Assembly: GCF_902499045.1 (NCBI RefSeq)
Contig: NZ_CABVPL010000003.1
Span: forward strand, 62,001-126,000
Length of the DNA: 64,000 bases
Direction: 5' to 3'
DNA from: Burkholderia latens
GTDB lineage: Bacteria; Pseudomonadota; Gammaproteobacteria; Burkholderiales; Burkholderiaceae
The position numbers and the translations under genes were made by a program. The notes beneath the pieces were generated by a model. It saw nothing but the letters and a program-made list of their open reading frames with translations, was not told the DNA's origin and searched no databases. Each line of letters starts with the position of its first letter. The stretch's first letter is position 1. This document shows positions 19,130-28,455 of this stretch, in pieces.

Positions 19130-19475
19130 GTCGACGCTGCTTCTCCTCTGGAAACGGTGCCGTGGGTCAGGTGTGTTCACACTTGCCCTGTATCGCGAGT
19201 TTGGGGCTATGTCGTCAGTATGTCGTTTGATCTTGGTGAAGCGCAGGCCGAATTCATCGACATCTGGCGGTATCGCTGCTACGTGAGAAATAGAGTCACC
19301 ACCGAGACGAACGGCATGGATTCCGAAGGGGTCTGGGGTGTCTTCAACGTTGGGCAGCTAAGGTGGATCTGAATCGCTTGGGCGGAACGGTTTGATACAG
19401 ATTCAATGGGCCTGCAGTATGAAACTGCAGGCCCAGAGCGTGTCCGTCGAGCGACCGATCGTTAAGCTGCGGTGA
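19130..19475. other. 346-bp gap with a long hairpin, no gene
   Basis: A perfect hairpin (GGGCCTGCAGT at 19408-19418 and ACTGCAGGCCC at 19424-19434, loop ATGAA) lies about 40 bp after the end of the leftward H-NS gene. It lacks a T-tract on either strand, so it is only a possible terminator for the converging integrase and H-NS genes. Nothing else is supported. Confidence 0.45.
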
Positions 19476-19769
19476 TCATTCGGCGATCAAGAAGCGATCA
19501 CGTTTCTTACCTTTGATCCATGACGGTTCGCGCCCACGCCCGCTCCACGTTTTGCCCGTCTTCGGATCCTGATACTTCGGCGTCACGGGCTGGCTGCCAT
19601 TCGCGCCACGTGCGCGCTTACGCCCGAAGACTTGTTCCGGCGTGAGGCCATACTCTTGGATACGTGCGCGAACCTCTTCGAGCACGGTCTGTAGTTCGGC
19701 CTGCCTAGCTTCTTCCGCCTGCAGGAGCAGTGCTTCAGCCTTGGCTTTCAACTCATGATAGGTGGCCAT
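19476..19769 (-). CDS. H-NS family nucleoid protein
   Basis: The 97-residue protein has the two-part H-NS build: an N-terminal coiled coil for dimerisation (HELKAKAEALLLQAEEARQA), then a C-terminal DNA-binding domain with PKYQDPKTGKTWSGRGREP, the AT-hook-like GRGR core used by beta-proteobacterial H-NS proteins (BpH3, Bv3F). H-NS proteins silence AT-rich foreign DNA. Carried beside an island integrase it may silence the island or interfere with the host's own H-NS. The ATG follows GGAGTGAAG. Confidence 0.93.
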   Translation of the reverse strand: MATYHELKAKAEALLLQAEEARQAELQTVLEEVRARIQEYGLTPEQVFGRKRARGANGSQPVTPKYQDPKTGKTWSGRGREPSWIKGKKRDRFLIAE

Positions 19770-20452
19770 TCTTCACTCCGCGTGGTTAAAGGAAACAGTA
19801 TTCAAATCGTCGCGTTGAACAGCACAATTCAGTGCGACGCATCGTGTCTGCGACATGTCATTGTTCGGCAGCGCAATTGGAATGACTGGGCGATTTTCTC
19901 ATCGTTTGGACCACGAGTCGATCATTTATCGTCGCCGTGGGACACCGAAGCAGTACATTCGACTATTGCAGTTGGGTACGAAAATTGCCGATGTTCATCA
20001 GCGAGTTGTCGCGTGGTCGTACGTCGGGCGCCAATGTGCGGTCAATTGATCTGATGCGCCAGGGCGGGTAGGCCGGTCTCGATTGGATTGTGTCGGAGGC
20101 ACAATGAGGATGCCTGTTTTGCGATCCCGAGGGGGCTGTCAATGCGTAAAACATCTGACAAGCCACGTTAATTTTTTGAGGGCGCGCACGACCTAGTTGA
20201 AATTGACGGCCCGATTCTGTCGCAATGTTGTGGTTGGATGTTTCGGTTTTTCCATAGAGCTTAAACGTAGGAGACACCATGATTGCTGATTGGCGTCCTC
20301 CCAATCTTCACAGTTGACACTGCTGCCTGAAGGAACGAAAAAAGATGCACTGAGCCGGGCCAGCACGATGAGTTCGGTCGGTTCGGTCATCAGCGATCCG
20401 ATTTCTCGCGGCGTGTGGGGTGCAAATCGCCGGGTTCGAGGCGAGGTCTGCT
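19770..20452. other. 683-bp AT-richer gap without a confident gene
   Basis: This is the upstream region of the H-NS gene and of the next rightward gene. The only notable item is a 12-codon frame at 20279-20317 (MIADWRPPNLHS) behind a good TAGGAGA site, perhaps the stump of a broken gene or a leader peptide. No repeat or RNA gene was recognised. Confidence 0.4.
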
Positions 20453-21004
20453 ATGGAGCAACGCGATAATGTTTGGCGATCTCTTGGCACAAGCGAAAGC
20501 CCTGCATCGACCTGCGATTGCGAGCCTTTACAGATCCGCTTGCGACAAGCCGAAGCACAGATTCGTCGTCTCACACGATCTATTCAACTGAAAGACGAGA
20601 AGCTGTGCGAGCTTGGCAAGGCCCTGGCGAGCTCGGCGACTGCGCACTACTGCGTTGAAGCGCGATTGCAGCGTGAACTCGACGCGCTGCGGATAGACCT
20701 GCCGGCCGACACGCCGAGCGAGCACTATGGTCTTGTTGACGGCGATTCAATGGGAGGCGGTGTGATCATTCGGTTGCCTTACCTAACCACGATCCTCTCG
20801 GTGTTGTTCGACGCGATGCATACGCTCTGGGCGGACTGCGATGACGGCCGCTTGCCAAAATCTTCGACTGTCGTTCATGCAATTGACGAACGTCTCGGAT
20901 TGCGTGCACAGGCAAGCGGCGAAGGTTCGCGCACAGGTCAGGCCTACGCGTCCGCCATCCGGCCGGACTGGGTAAAGGATGCGGATAACCGACTGCGGTC
21001 TTGA
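20453..21004 (+). CDS. hypothetical protein with N-terminal coiled coil
   Basis: Starting at the ATG at 20453 (after GAGGT), the product is 183 residues. Residues about 25-90 are rich in Glu, Arg, Lys and Leu in a heptad-like pattern (LRQAEAQIRRLTRSIQLKDEKLCELGKAL) and should form a coiled coil. The C-terminal part contains PYLTTILSVLFDAMHTLWADCDDGRLPKSSTV and ends in WVKDADNRLRS. I do not recognise the family. The codon use fits a real gene and it lies among island genes. A start at 20420 is less likely. Confidence 0.55.
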   Translation: MEQRDNVWRSLGTSESPASTCDCEPLQIRLRQAEAQIRRLTRSIQLKDEKLCELGKALASSATAHYCVEARLQRELDALRIDLPADTPSEHYGLVDGDSMGGGVIIRLPYLTTILSVLFDAMHTLWADCDDGRLPKSSTVVHAIDERLGLRAQASGEGSRTGQAYASAIRPDWVKDADNRLRS

Positions 21005-21306
21005 CCATTGTTAATACTCGACTCCGCGACACGTCGATAGCATTACGGCGATCTATTCGTCGGTGCGCAGACGTCACGACGAGCACGGTTTGCGAAAGCC
21101 GAGTAGTCATCGGCAGAGGGCGAAGTGCTTAAAGATGCGGAACATCCACGCACCGCGGTGCGTCGAAATTCTGCATCGATACGGAGGTCTTTTGCTGCGC
21201 CCGCGATTCAGTCGGTCGATGTGGTAAAGCGGAATATCGCGACCGTATGGAGCTACGTTCGAGCCTGTGTATCCGAACAAGTACCGCGACGGAAATTGAG
21301 TTAGTG
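21005..21306. other. 302-bp gap without a gene
   Basis: This lies between two hypothetical island genes. No frame with both a start signal and a protein-like sequence, no repeat and no RNA gene was seen. Confidence 0.4.
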
Positions 21307-21720
21307 ATGCAGAAAAATAGGGAAATAATACCGGTGAGTGTGCTCATTCTCACCTTGATGTCCGATCGCGATAGCCAGTGGACGGTAAAGGCACTGCGGC
21401 AACAACTCGGTCAGACGTCCATCCAGCTGAGACAGGCCTTGCGGAGGCTCACGATTCGTGGGCTTATTAGCCCGACGATGTGCCTAATTTCGTCCCGTGA
21501 AACCGTCTACACAGTTGTTACCGCCAAAAAGGATGCAGGTAAGATCAAGACGAAGCCTCGGAATCGGGATCGCGAGCGCGAGCGTGTCCGGGATGCAGAA
21601 CTCGACCGCCGTCACCGATCACACAAGGGTTGGGCCGAAGCTGACTCCGCAGTTACGGCCGCAATGTTCGCGCTCACATGCAGGGGCGATAGTGCTGCGA
21701 ACGATTCCAACGAATGCTGA
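21307..21720 (+). CDS. hypothetical protein with a winged-helix-like N-terminus
   Basis: From the ATG at 21307 (an upstream in-frame ATG at 21247 is the alternative) the product is 137 residues. Residues about 15-50 (DSQWTVKALRQQLGQTSIQLRQALRRLTIRGLI) read like a helix-turn-helix, with two helices, a turn and a following helix ending in RGLI. A very basic and acidic middle (RNRDRERERVRDAELDRRHRS) follows. It may be a small DNA-binding regulator of the island. The family is not recognised. Confidence 0.45.
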   Translation: MQKNREIIPVSVLILTLMSDRDSQWTVKALRQQLGQTSIQLRQALRRLTIRGLISPTMCLISSRETVYTVVTAKKDAGKIKTKPRNRDRERERVRDAELDRRHRSHKGWAEADSAVTAAMFALTCRGDSAANDSNEC

Positions 21721-21942
21721 GCACAGTCGATATGAAGGTTTGGTATTACGTTGACGACTCTGTCGATCGTTGCTGACGATGGTCCTGGATTTCGCGTCGC
21801 CGACGCAGCGCTGCGAAGCAAAGATCAACGATTGTTATATGTGGACCGATGTCGATCGTTTTACGTCAACGGTGGCGTGACGTAGTCCGTTTTGGCAGGG
21901 TGGGTACATCAAGCCCACGCGATTCCAACATTGAGGTCTCTC

Positions 21943-22185
21943 ATGAAAAAGAAGCTCGCAGTTGCTGCTCTGTCTGGTGTGTTTTCCCTCGCCGCGTTTG
22001 CTCAGGCGTCGAATTCCCAAGTGGCGTCCGCGCAAGCAGCTCCCACGGCACCCACGCCGATGGTGAAGCAAGCCGCGATGCCGGCGGAAAACCATGACGC
22101 GGATGGCATGAAGATGCACAGCAAGCATCATCATCGTCACCACCATCACCACAAGGCAGCTATGTCGAACGCCAGCGAGTCCTAA
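21943..22185 (+). CDS. small exported histidine-rich protein
   Basis: The ATG at 21943 behind TTGAGGTCTCTC gives 80 residues. It starts with a clear signal peptide (MKKKLAVAALSGVFSLAAFA, cleavage likely after AFA or AQA). The mature part is short and Ala/Pro-rich, with a C-terminal metal-ligand tail HSKHHHRHHHHHK preceded by HDADGMKMH. Histidines, methionines and acidic residues of this kind bind nickel, copper or zinc in other small periplasmic proteins, so metal buffering is a reasonable inference. It has no metal-transport gene beside it. Confidence 0.6.
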   Translation: MKKKLAVAALSGVFSLAAFAQASNSQVASAQAAPTAPTPMVKQAAMPAENHDADGMKMHSKHHHRHHHHHKAAMSNASES

Positions 22186-22569
22186 TTCCAGGCGAACCGA
22201 CGCACCGCCGGTGGCGTTGCGTCGGTAACCTGCGGAACCACTGGTTCGGTCGAAAAGCAGGCGCGCAGCGCCGTATCGATATGCCGTCCGATTTTGCGTA
22301 ACGCTATATCGCCAGCGACGTGATGCGCGTCGCGCTATTGCGCGTGGGCCAAGCATGACGGGGCGGCCGGCGTCGCCACCTCGACGGTCGAGTGGGGCTG
22401 CCTGCGCACTCTATTGCCACAACGCGACCTTATGCCACGCATCTTGAGGGTAGGACCGCTCAACCGTCCAAATGACAGGCCGTTATCCGGCCGCATCGCG
22501 GGGAATACGCGCCCTTGCGCCATAGGCACATAGTGGCCCTACGTATCGTCGCATCATCCGATGTTCTAT
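22186..22569. other. 384-bp gap without a gene
   Basis: This lies after the His-rich protein and before the end of the leftward methyltransferase gene. No coding frame, RNA gene or clear terminator was seen. Confidence 0.4.
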
Positions 22570-23253
22570 CTATGCGGACTCGCGATTTAGGTGTTCGAGC
22601 CGTTTGCGAACAGCGTCGATACTCCATAGGCCAAGACATCGATCCCACATCGGTACGGATCCTATCTCCGATCCATAGATAATACTCTCTTGGCTTCCTT
22701 CGATCAGTAACGCCAGCGGAGCTTCCAAACTATAAGGGAGCATCTCGAGGTTGATCGCCGTCCACCCCCCTGTTTCAATGTCCGCGTTTCTAGGATAGCT
22801 CTGATAGATGAACGTCGTAGTCAGCAAGTACCGAGCTGATGTGTTGGCGAAGCGCGCGAGCGCGCGAAACACATCTGCATGTGAAAAATGAAACAGGCAG
22901 TCTCGGCACAAAATCAGATCGGCGTCGGGAAGTTCGTCCTCCAGCAGATTAAGGTGCAAAAAGCGGCGATTTTCGGCAGCCCACATCCTACTATTTGCGA
23001 CGACAAGATCAGGCACGATGTCGGCGCCGGTGTAGTCGATTCCAGCAAGATCGACGTGACGCATCCAATTGAAATCACCACACGGAACATCCAAGATCGA
23101 CTTGACTCCAAATCGCCGCAACAAGCCGGGCAGCTCGCGAATCAGCTGGGCCGTATTCCTGAGCTCCGAGCCCCATCCAGATATGCTCTCGGTCGAGTGC
23201 CATGCTCGTTCGTCGTGAATTCTCTGGAATACTTCTGCCGTATCATTGCTCAT
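22570..23253 (-). CDS. class I SAM-dependent methyltransferase
   Basis: The 227-residue protein has the SAM-binding motif ILDVPCGDFNWM near residue 53 with the expected acidic residue later (YTGADIVPDLV), and DLILCRDCLFHF at the motif IV position. The pattern DVPCGDFNWM is typical of small methyltransferases in polysaccharide clusters. It lies just beyond the leftward capsule arm but is separated from manC by about 490 bp and a hairpin, so a role in capsule methylation is only an inference. The substrate is unknown. Confidence 0.8.
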   Translation of the reverse strand: MSNDTAEVFQRIHDERAWHSTESISGWGSELRNTAQLIRELPGLLRRFGVKSILDVPCGDFNWMRHVDLAGIDYTGADIVPDLVVANSRMWAAENRRFLHLNLLEDELPDADLILCRDCLFHFSHADVFRALARFANTSARYLLTTTFIYQSYPRNADIETGGWTAINLEMLPYSLEAPLALLIEGSQESIIYGSEIGSVPMWDRCLGLWSIDAVRKRLEHLNRESA

Positions 23254-23741
23254 CTCACCACGTCCATTAAGAAATTAATTGGCCTTGTGCATAAAAATGT
23301 GCCCGCCGATACAAAATATCATCGTCGGCGCGTAGATATGGAAAAAATTCTTAATTATGATCGTCGCAATTTTTTCAAATCGAAATCCTCGGTCTAATCA
23401 ATGAGACGCTTTGTAAATTCATCGGCGCCGCTAACTTATTTGCGAGGCGGGTGAGAGAGCTGTGTCGGCAACGTCTTTCTTACTTCAGCTTTAGCGTAGA
23501 GCGGAGGCCGTAGTCAGCGATCTTAAGCCGATGCTAATTCAGCGCCGACATCCCATTCGCGCAGTTCCCAGGATATTCGCGATGAATCAAAATTTTGCGG
23601 GACGTTGCGCGCCGACTTTACATCAAACATCCATCGAAAATGTCCGAAATAGATCAGGTGAGCCAAGGTCGAAATACGAATTTACAGAACGATGCACCAC
23701 CATTGTCGGCGGTGCATCGTCGAAATAAGTTAGTAAGACAA
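23254..23741. other. 488-bp AT-rich gap between the methyltransferase and manC
   Basis: This should carry the promoter of the leftward methyltransferase. At its right end is the hairpin listed at 23690-23719. No gene is supported; the short frames here look non-coding. Confidence 0.4.
23690..23719 (-). terminator. probable terminator of the leftward capsule arm
   Basis: The arms CGATGCACC (23690-23698) and GGTGCATCG (23711-23719) are perfect complements with a 12-base loop, 22 bp after the manC stop. On the minus strand it is followed only by TTCTGT, a weak T-tract. Confidence 0.55.
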
Positions 23742-25172
23742 TCAACCCGCCGACGTTCGGCCGTAGGTATCTTCGAACCGTACGATATCGTCTTCGCCGA
23801 GATACGCACCGGACTGTACCTCGATAAGTTCGAGCGCAATTTTTCCTGGATTCGACAGGCGATGCGTCGTGCCGAGCGGAATATACGTCGACTGGTTTTC
23901 GCTGAGCATGATCTCGCGATCTCCGTTCGTGATCAGCGCCGTGCCCTTGACGACGATCCAGTGCTCGGCGCGGTGATGGTGCATCTGCAGGCTCAACTGT
24001 GAACCGGGATTGACGACAATGCGCTTTACCTGGAACCGGTCGCCGTGATCGATGCCTTCATACGTGCCCCATGGCCGAGCAACGCGTCGATGCGTGACGC
24101 ATTCGTGCCGACCGCGTGCCTGCAATTGCAGGACGATCTGCTTGACGTCCTGAGCCTTGTCGCGGTGCGCGACCAGCACTGCGTCCGCGGTTTCCACGAT
24201 CACCACGTCCTCCAGGCCCACAGCGGCAACCATTCGATGCTCAGCGCGGATGTACGAGTTCGACATGTTGTCGAGCAGCACGTCGCCCTGAATCGCGTTG
24301 CCGGCCATGTCGCGCTCGGAGAGGTTAGCGAGCGCGTTCCACGAGCCGATGTCGCTCCAGCCGAGTCCGTTCGCAGGAACGACCGCAGCCCGGCTGGTGC
24401 GTTCCATCACGGCATGATCGATGGAAATGTCGCGACATCCCGCGAATGCCTCGCCGTCCAGTCGGACGAAGTCCTTGTCGGATGATGCCCGACTGAACGC
24501 AGCTTCAGCCAGTCGCGCGGTTTCCGGTTCGTGGCGGGCGAGTTCCTTGAGGTAGTCCGTGGCTCGCAGCAGGAACATCCCGCTGTTCCATGCGTATCTG
24601 CCGTTGCTCACAAATTCGCGGGCAGTCTCGAAATCTGGCTTCTCGACGAAGCGCTCGACGTGGAATGCAACTGCGTCCGCATGCGTCGGCTCACCCATGC
24701 GGATATATCCGTAACCCGTCTCCGGGCTGGTCGGTTGGACTCCAAACGTGACCAGATATCCCTGCGATGCCGTCTGCGCCGCTTGTCTAACGACCGTCTC
24801 GAATTCGCTCGCGTGCAGGATCACGTGGTCGGCCGGCAATACGAGTAGCAACGCATCTGCGGAGTGCTGCAGTGCCTGGAGTGCCGCGATCGCAACTGCG
24901 GGCGCGGTGTTTCGGCCGAACGGCTCGAGAATCGTGGCGTGCGGAGCGACGTCGATCTGCCGCATCTGTTCCGCGACGAGAAAACGTTGCTCGTCGTTGG
25001 CGATCAATATCGGCTCCTGTGTGCCGGCAACGGCCTTCGCCCTGATGACCGTTTGCTGAAGAAGCGAGTGTTCGCCGAGCAATGACAGATATTGTTTCGG
25101 AAAGGACTTGCGCGACATCGGCCAAAGGCGAGTGCCGCTGCCGCCACACAGGACGACGGGATAAAGATTCAC
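23742..25172 (-). CDS. manC: mannose-1-phosphate guanylyltransferase / mannose-6-phosphate isomerase
   Basis: This two-domain enzyme makes GDP-mannose. I start it at the GTG at 25172 behind AAGGAGCAG, giving 476 residues, the usual length; the long upstream extension of the frame is spurious. The N-terminal nucleotidyltransferase begins YPVVLCGGSGTRLWPMSRKS and has EPFGRNTAPAVAIAA and FVEKPDFETA. The C-terminal cupin isomerase has RPWGTYEGIDHGDRFQVKRI and the metal histidines in SLQMHHHRAEHWIVVKG. It lies 11 bp after the KpsC-like gene. With gmd in the other arm it can supply GDP-4-keto-6-deoxymannose. Confidence 0.96.
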   Translation of the reverse strand: MNLYPVVLCGGSGTRLWPMSRKSFPKQYLSLLGEHSLLQQTVIRAKAVAGTQEPILIANDEQRFLVAEQMRQIDVAPHATILEPFGRNTAPAVAIAALQALQHSADALLLVLPADHVILHASEFETVVRQAAQTASQGYLVTFGVQPTSPETGYGYIRMGEPTHADAVAFHVERFVEKPDFETAREFVSNGRYAWNSGMFLLRATDYLKELARHEPETARLAEAAFSRASSDKDFVRLDGEAFAGCRDISIDHAVMERTSRAAVVPANGLGWSDIGSWNALANLSERDMAGNAIQGDVLLDNMSNSYIRAEHRMVAAVGLEDVVIVETADAVLVAHRDKAQDVKQIVLQLQARGRHECVTHRRVARPWGTYEGIDHGDRFQVKRIVVNPGSQLSLQMHHHRAEHWIVVKGTALITNGDREIMLSENQSTYIPLGTTHRLSNPGKIALELIEVQSGAYLGEDDIVRFEDTYGRTSAG

Positions 25173-25183
25173 AGTGCTGCTCC

Positions 25184-27190
25184 TTACAGGTTGGACATGA
25201 TTCGAAATAAGCGTGTCGGCGATCCGGGGCGACATGACCAGAAATAGGCGCATGTGTTTTGCACCCAGCGACGAATTCGGTTCGCTATCCGGATGGGCGA
25301 CGGGCGCATGGACATCAGTGGACGGAATGCCTGCTGTGCCAGGTACTCGACGACGGCCTCCGGCGTGGTGAACAGGTGCAACGCCCAGTCCCAGTAGACC
25401 GGATACCGGAGTAGTGCACCGGCCGTAAGCATGTCGAGCGAGAGGGGGCGCTCCCGATGCGGAATTGGGGTGATTGCATCGTGTGTAAGCCCCCATCCGG
25501 CATAAAACGGAATCCCGTACGTGAATACCGGCTTGCCGCGCAGCAGCGCGTCGAATCCCGCCAGCGAAGTCAGCGTATGCACTTCGTCGGCTACCTCGAT
25601 GAGCGAAACGATATCGGCCTGGGTATCGATGATGTTGGCGATTCTGGACGCATCGATCAATCCGGGGCGATTGCGCGCGAGCACGTCGGGATGAGGACGG
25701 TAGACCAGCCATGCGTCCGGACGTATGGCGCGAACGTGTTCGAGCAGCGCTCCGGCACTCCGGATCCCGGGGCAACCGAGACGAATCGACGCGTCGTCTT
25801 CAACCTGGCCGGCCACTAGCACGACCTTGACGCCTGGCGGCGGAGTCCAGGATGGTCGCTGACGCCCGAGGTTATATTTCGTGATGCCGTTTCGTACGAT
25901 GCTCTCGCGGAGTGTTGCTGCTCGTGCAAGCTCTGCGTCTTCGAACGCTGCGCGATTCAGAATTTCGGTGAGGTCGTTCGGTACCGTTGGATCGAAATAG
26001 ATACCTCGCGCGTCGATCACCTGACTGCACGGCGCGACGATATCGGAGCCCAGCCCCAGCGAATGAACGAAACCGTCCTCGATCCGGATGGGTGTCGCCG
26101 TGCGCTGAGACGGAATATGGTCGTGTGCGCCCCAAAACACGGCATGCTCGGCATACGTCAGTGGCTCGCAGCGGTTCGCCCAGCGTAGCCTCCCGCCGCC
26201 GGCGGTCAGGAAAGGTGCGACGAAGGGGCGTTTCCACCGCTGGATGCCGACGGCAGCCAGATCACGCATACTGGAAAAACGAGATGCGATATCGTGCTGC
26301 AACTCGAGCGATTTCAGAACGGAGCGGATATCGCCCGGATCGCGCGTATGTGGGTCAAGATAGCGCGCAAGCTGAAGGAAAACGGCGTGAAAGAACTGGA
26401 GGACAGATGGGCGATGCCGTCTCCCGCACAGTGGGAAATAGTCGGCAGTGAGGCCCCAGCCGGCGTAGTACGGACCGCCGAATACGTGTACTTGGGCTCC
26501 GCGCAGCAGGGCGAGTAAGCCTTCGGTTGCGCCAATCGTATAAACATGACTTGTATGTCCGAATGGGCGATTGGCCAGCACGGAAACATCATGTACGTCG
26601 ACGTTGGACGGAACGCCTTCGATGCTGTCGGATAGCCACTGACCCGACCCCGGGTCGCCGGAGCGAACCAAAAGAAGACGCGCTTTCGGATGGTGCCGGC
26701 GCGCAACTTCCATCATGCGCCGGAAGGCTTCCGGACGGGATGCCGGCGAGTCATACGCTGGATCGTGAGCCCAGCGCCGCTCGTCGATGACAACGACCTG
26801 GGCGGCGGCCCGTGTTGTGCAGTCGGCGCTCGCGCTGCAGTGGGGAATCCAAGTCGCGCACACGCGGTCGATGAGATTTTCGATGTCTGACGGAAACTGC
26901 TTGACATCCTCGTCGAGCGCATCGTTCAGCGCGCCGATGAACGAGCGTGGCACCGTGTCTTCCGCGACGCTGTGCTCGAACCATGAGAGCCACTGCCGTG
27001 CGCGTCGTTGCGCATGCTCGAGCGGACCGCGCCAGGCGACCGTCGGGCGCATGCCGCATGCAACTGCGATCGACAACATCGCGTTATCTGACCGTCCGTC
27101 GATTCGAAGAGCGTTACGATGCCTTGCCGGTCGCGCACCGGACGCATCGTGACGTTCCACGCCGGGAAGTCGGTTAAATGGATGGGTCAT
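25184..27190 (-). CDS. wcbA: KpsC/WcbA-like capsule polysaccharide Kdo transferase
   Basis: KpsC-type proteins build the beta-Kdo linker on the lipid anchor of ABC-exported capsules. Start at the ATG (27190) overlapping the previous stop by 4 bp gives 668 residues, the usual KpsC size; the longer frame is out of order. The protein has two similar halves, each with the signature of this family: VHVFGGPYYAGWGLT in the first half and VFTYGIPFYAGWGLTHD in the second, each preceded by a Ser/Thr-rich AxxGxxALLRG or SLAGFDALLRGK loop. Cytoplasmic face of the inner membrane. It belongs to the leftward arm. Confidence 0.9.
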   Translation of the reverse strand: MTHPFNRLPGVERHDASGARPARHRNALRIDGRSDNAMLSIAVACGMRPTVAWRGPLEHAQRRARQWLSWFEHSVAEDTVPRSFIGALNDALDEDVKQFPSDIENLIDRVCATWIPHCSASADCTTRAAAQVVVIDERRWAHDPAYDSPASRPEAFRRMMEVARRHHPKARLLLVRSGDPGSGQWLSDSIEGVPSNVDVHDVSVLANRPFGHTSHVYTIGATEGLLALLRGAQVHVFGGPYYAGWGLTADYFPLCGRRHRPSVLQFFHAVFLQLARYLDPHTRDPGDIRSVLKSLELQHDIASRFSSMRDLAAVGIQRWKRPFVAPFLTAGGGRLRWANRCEPLTYAEHAVFWGAHDHIPSQRTATPIRIEDGFVHSLGLGSDIVAPCSQVIDARGIYFDPTVPNDLTEILNRAAFEDAELARAATLRESIVRNGITKYNLGRQRPSWTPPPGVKVVLVAGQVEDDASIRLGCPGIRSAGALLEHVRAIRPDAWLVYRPHPDVLARNRPGLIDASRIANIIDTQADIVSLIEVADEVHTLTSLAGFDALLRGKPVFTYGIPFYAGWGLTHDAITPIPHRERPLSLDMLTAGALLRYPVYWDWALHLFTTPEAVVEYLAQQAFRPLMSMRPSPIRIANRIRRWVQNTCAYFWSCRPGSPTRLFRIMSNL

Positions 27191-28338
27191 TGGCCGAACC
27201 TCTCCAGAAAGCGATCCACTTCCGCGAAATGGGCGTTCCACGTCGGTGCTCGATATGTTTCGATCCGCTTCATCTGTCGGGATCGATCGTCGCTTTCGCG
27301 ATCGGCGTACGAAATAATTCGTTCTTCCCATGCGGGCCCGTCAAGCGGGTCGAGGTAGTCCGGTACATCGGCAGCGTATTCGCGGAATACGGGAAGATTG
27401 CTTGCTAGAACCGGCACGCCGCAAGCGAGCGCCTCGACGACGGGCATCCCGTATCCTTCCGCGAACGATGGAAAGAGAAGTGCACGCGCGTGTTTCAGCC
27501 ATGCGTGAAGACGCGTGTCGTCACAATTCGGTTCATGAATTATCGACGGCCTGATGCGCTCGCATTCGGCGAGCATGTCGGTGACGTTCCCGTACTTCCA
27601 ACCACGCGAACCGATCATGACCAGTGTGGGGGCATTGCTCCCTAGGCGCTCCACGAGCCGCCTCCAGACGTGGAGGATGAACCAGTGATTTTTGCGTGGC
27701 TCAATAGTGCCGACCATGACGAAGTAGGGGCGGTCCAGTGGAGCCGACACGACGTCGTCAACGTTCATGCCCGGACCGAGCTTCGCGACGATCGCAGGCG
27801 GAACTTGCAGACCATTGTTTGACGCGTAGTGGATGACTGCATCGAGCGTCGCCCGCGAGTTGGTGATCAACCCGGCTGACGTCGACAGGGCGGATCTCAC
27901 TCTTGCCTCATGCAGACGCGCAGTGCCTGCGCGGCAATACTCTGTGTGGGTGAGCGGAATCAAGTCATGGACCATGCATACCACTCGCGCGCCACATTGG
28001 CTTACGGACCGGAAATAGCGGGCATACTCGGCGCCGGAATGCGACGTATGGAGCAGCGTGGCGCCGCTCGGGATCTTCTGCATGGCGCCAGCAGCGATTC
28101 GCATCATCCTCTGGGGGGCGGGCCCTCTTCCATGTGCGTGATAGTGCCGAATCGTTTCGAACAGGGCCGCGGACGCGTGCCGGGATAGAGTCGTATGGAA
28201 CCCTCGAACCGATAGCGTCGCGGAGGCGTGGCTACCGTAACGTTCGATGTAGGCAAGATCGGTTCGATCGATTCCCGTAAACATCCGCTTTTTCAACATG
28301 CGCTTGAAAAGGCGACTGACATCGAGATGAATATGCAT
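27187..28338 (-). CDS. glycosyltransferase family 4 (GT-B), WcbB-like
   Basis: The ATG at 28338 lies 6 bases after GGAGGA; a GTG at 28341 is too close to it. The product is 383 residues with a GT-B fold: VMVGTIEPRKNHWFILHVW for the start of the donor domain, and FPSFAEGYGMPVVEALACGVPVLAS, the family's E-x7-E donor-sugar motif. A GIDRTDLAYIERY motif near residue 23 is typical of this subgroup. It most likely adds a sugar to the capsule repeat. Its stop overlaps the start of the KpsC-like gene. Confidence 0.88.
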   Translation of the reverse strand: MHIHLDVSRLFKRMLKKRMFTGIDRTDLAYIERYGSHASATLSVRGFHTTLSRHASAALFETIRHYHAHGRGPAPQRMMRIAAGAMQKIPSGATLLHTSHSGAEYARYFRSVSQCGARVVCMVHDLIPLTHTEYCRAGTARLHEARVRSALSTSAGLITNSRATLDAVIHYASNNGLQVPPAIVAKLGPGMNVDDVVSAPLDRPYFVMVGTIEPRKNHWFILHVWRRLVERLGSNAPTLVMIGSRGWKYGNVTDMLAECERIRPSIIHEPNCDDTRLHAWLKHARALLFPSFAEGYGMPVVEALACGVPVLASNLPVFREYAADVPDYLDPLDGPAWEERIISYADRESDDRSRQMKRIETYRAPTWNAHFAEVDRFLERFGQ

Positions 28339-28455
28339 CACTGTCCTCCAACGTGCCGATGTGGCGGCAGGTGACGGAGATCGGAGAGTGAGCGCGACTT
28401 CAGCCGCGGCGCGCGAATGCAGGACGGCATGATGAGTCGATGCACTTGAGTCGGA

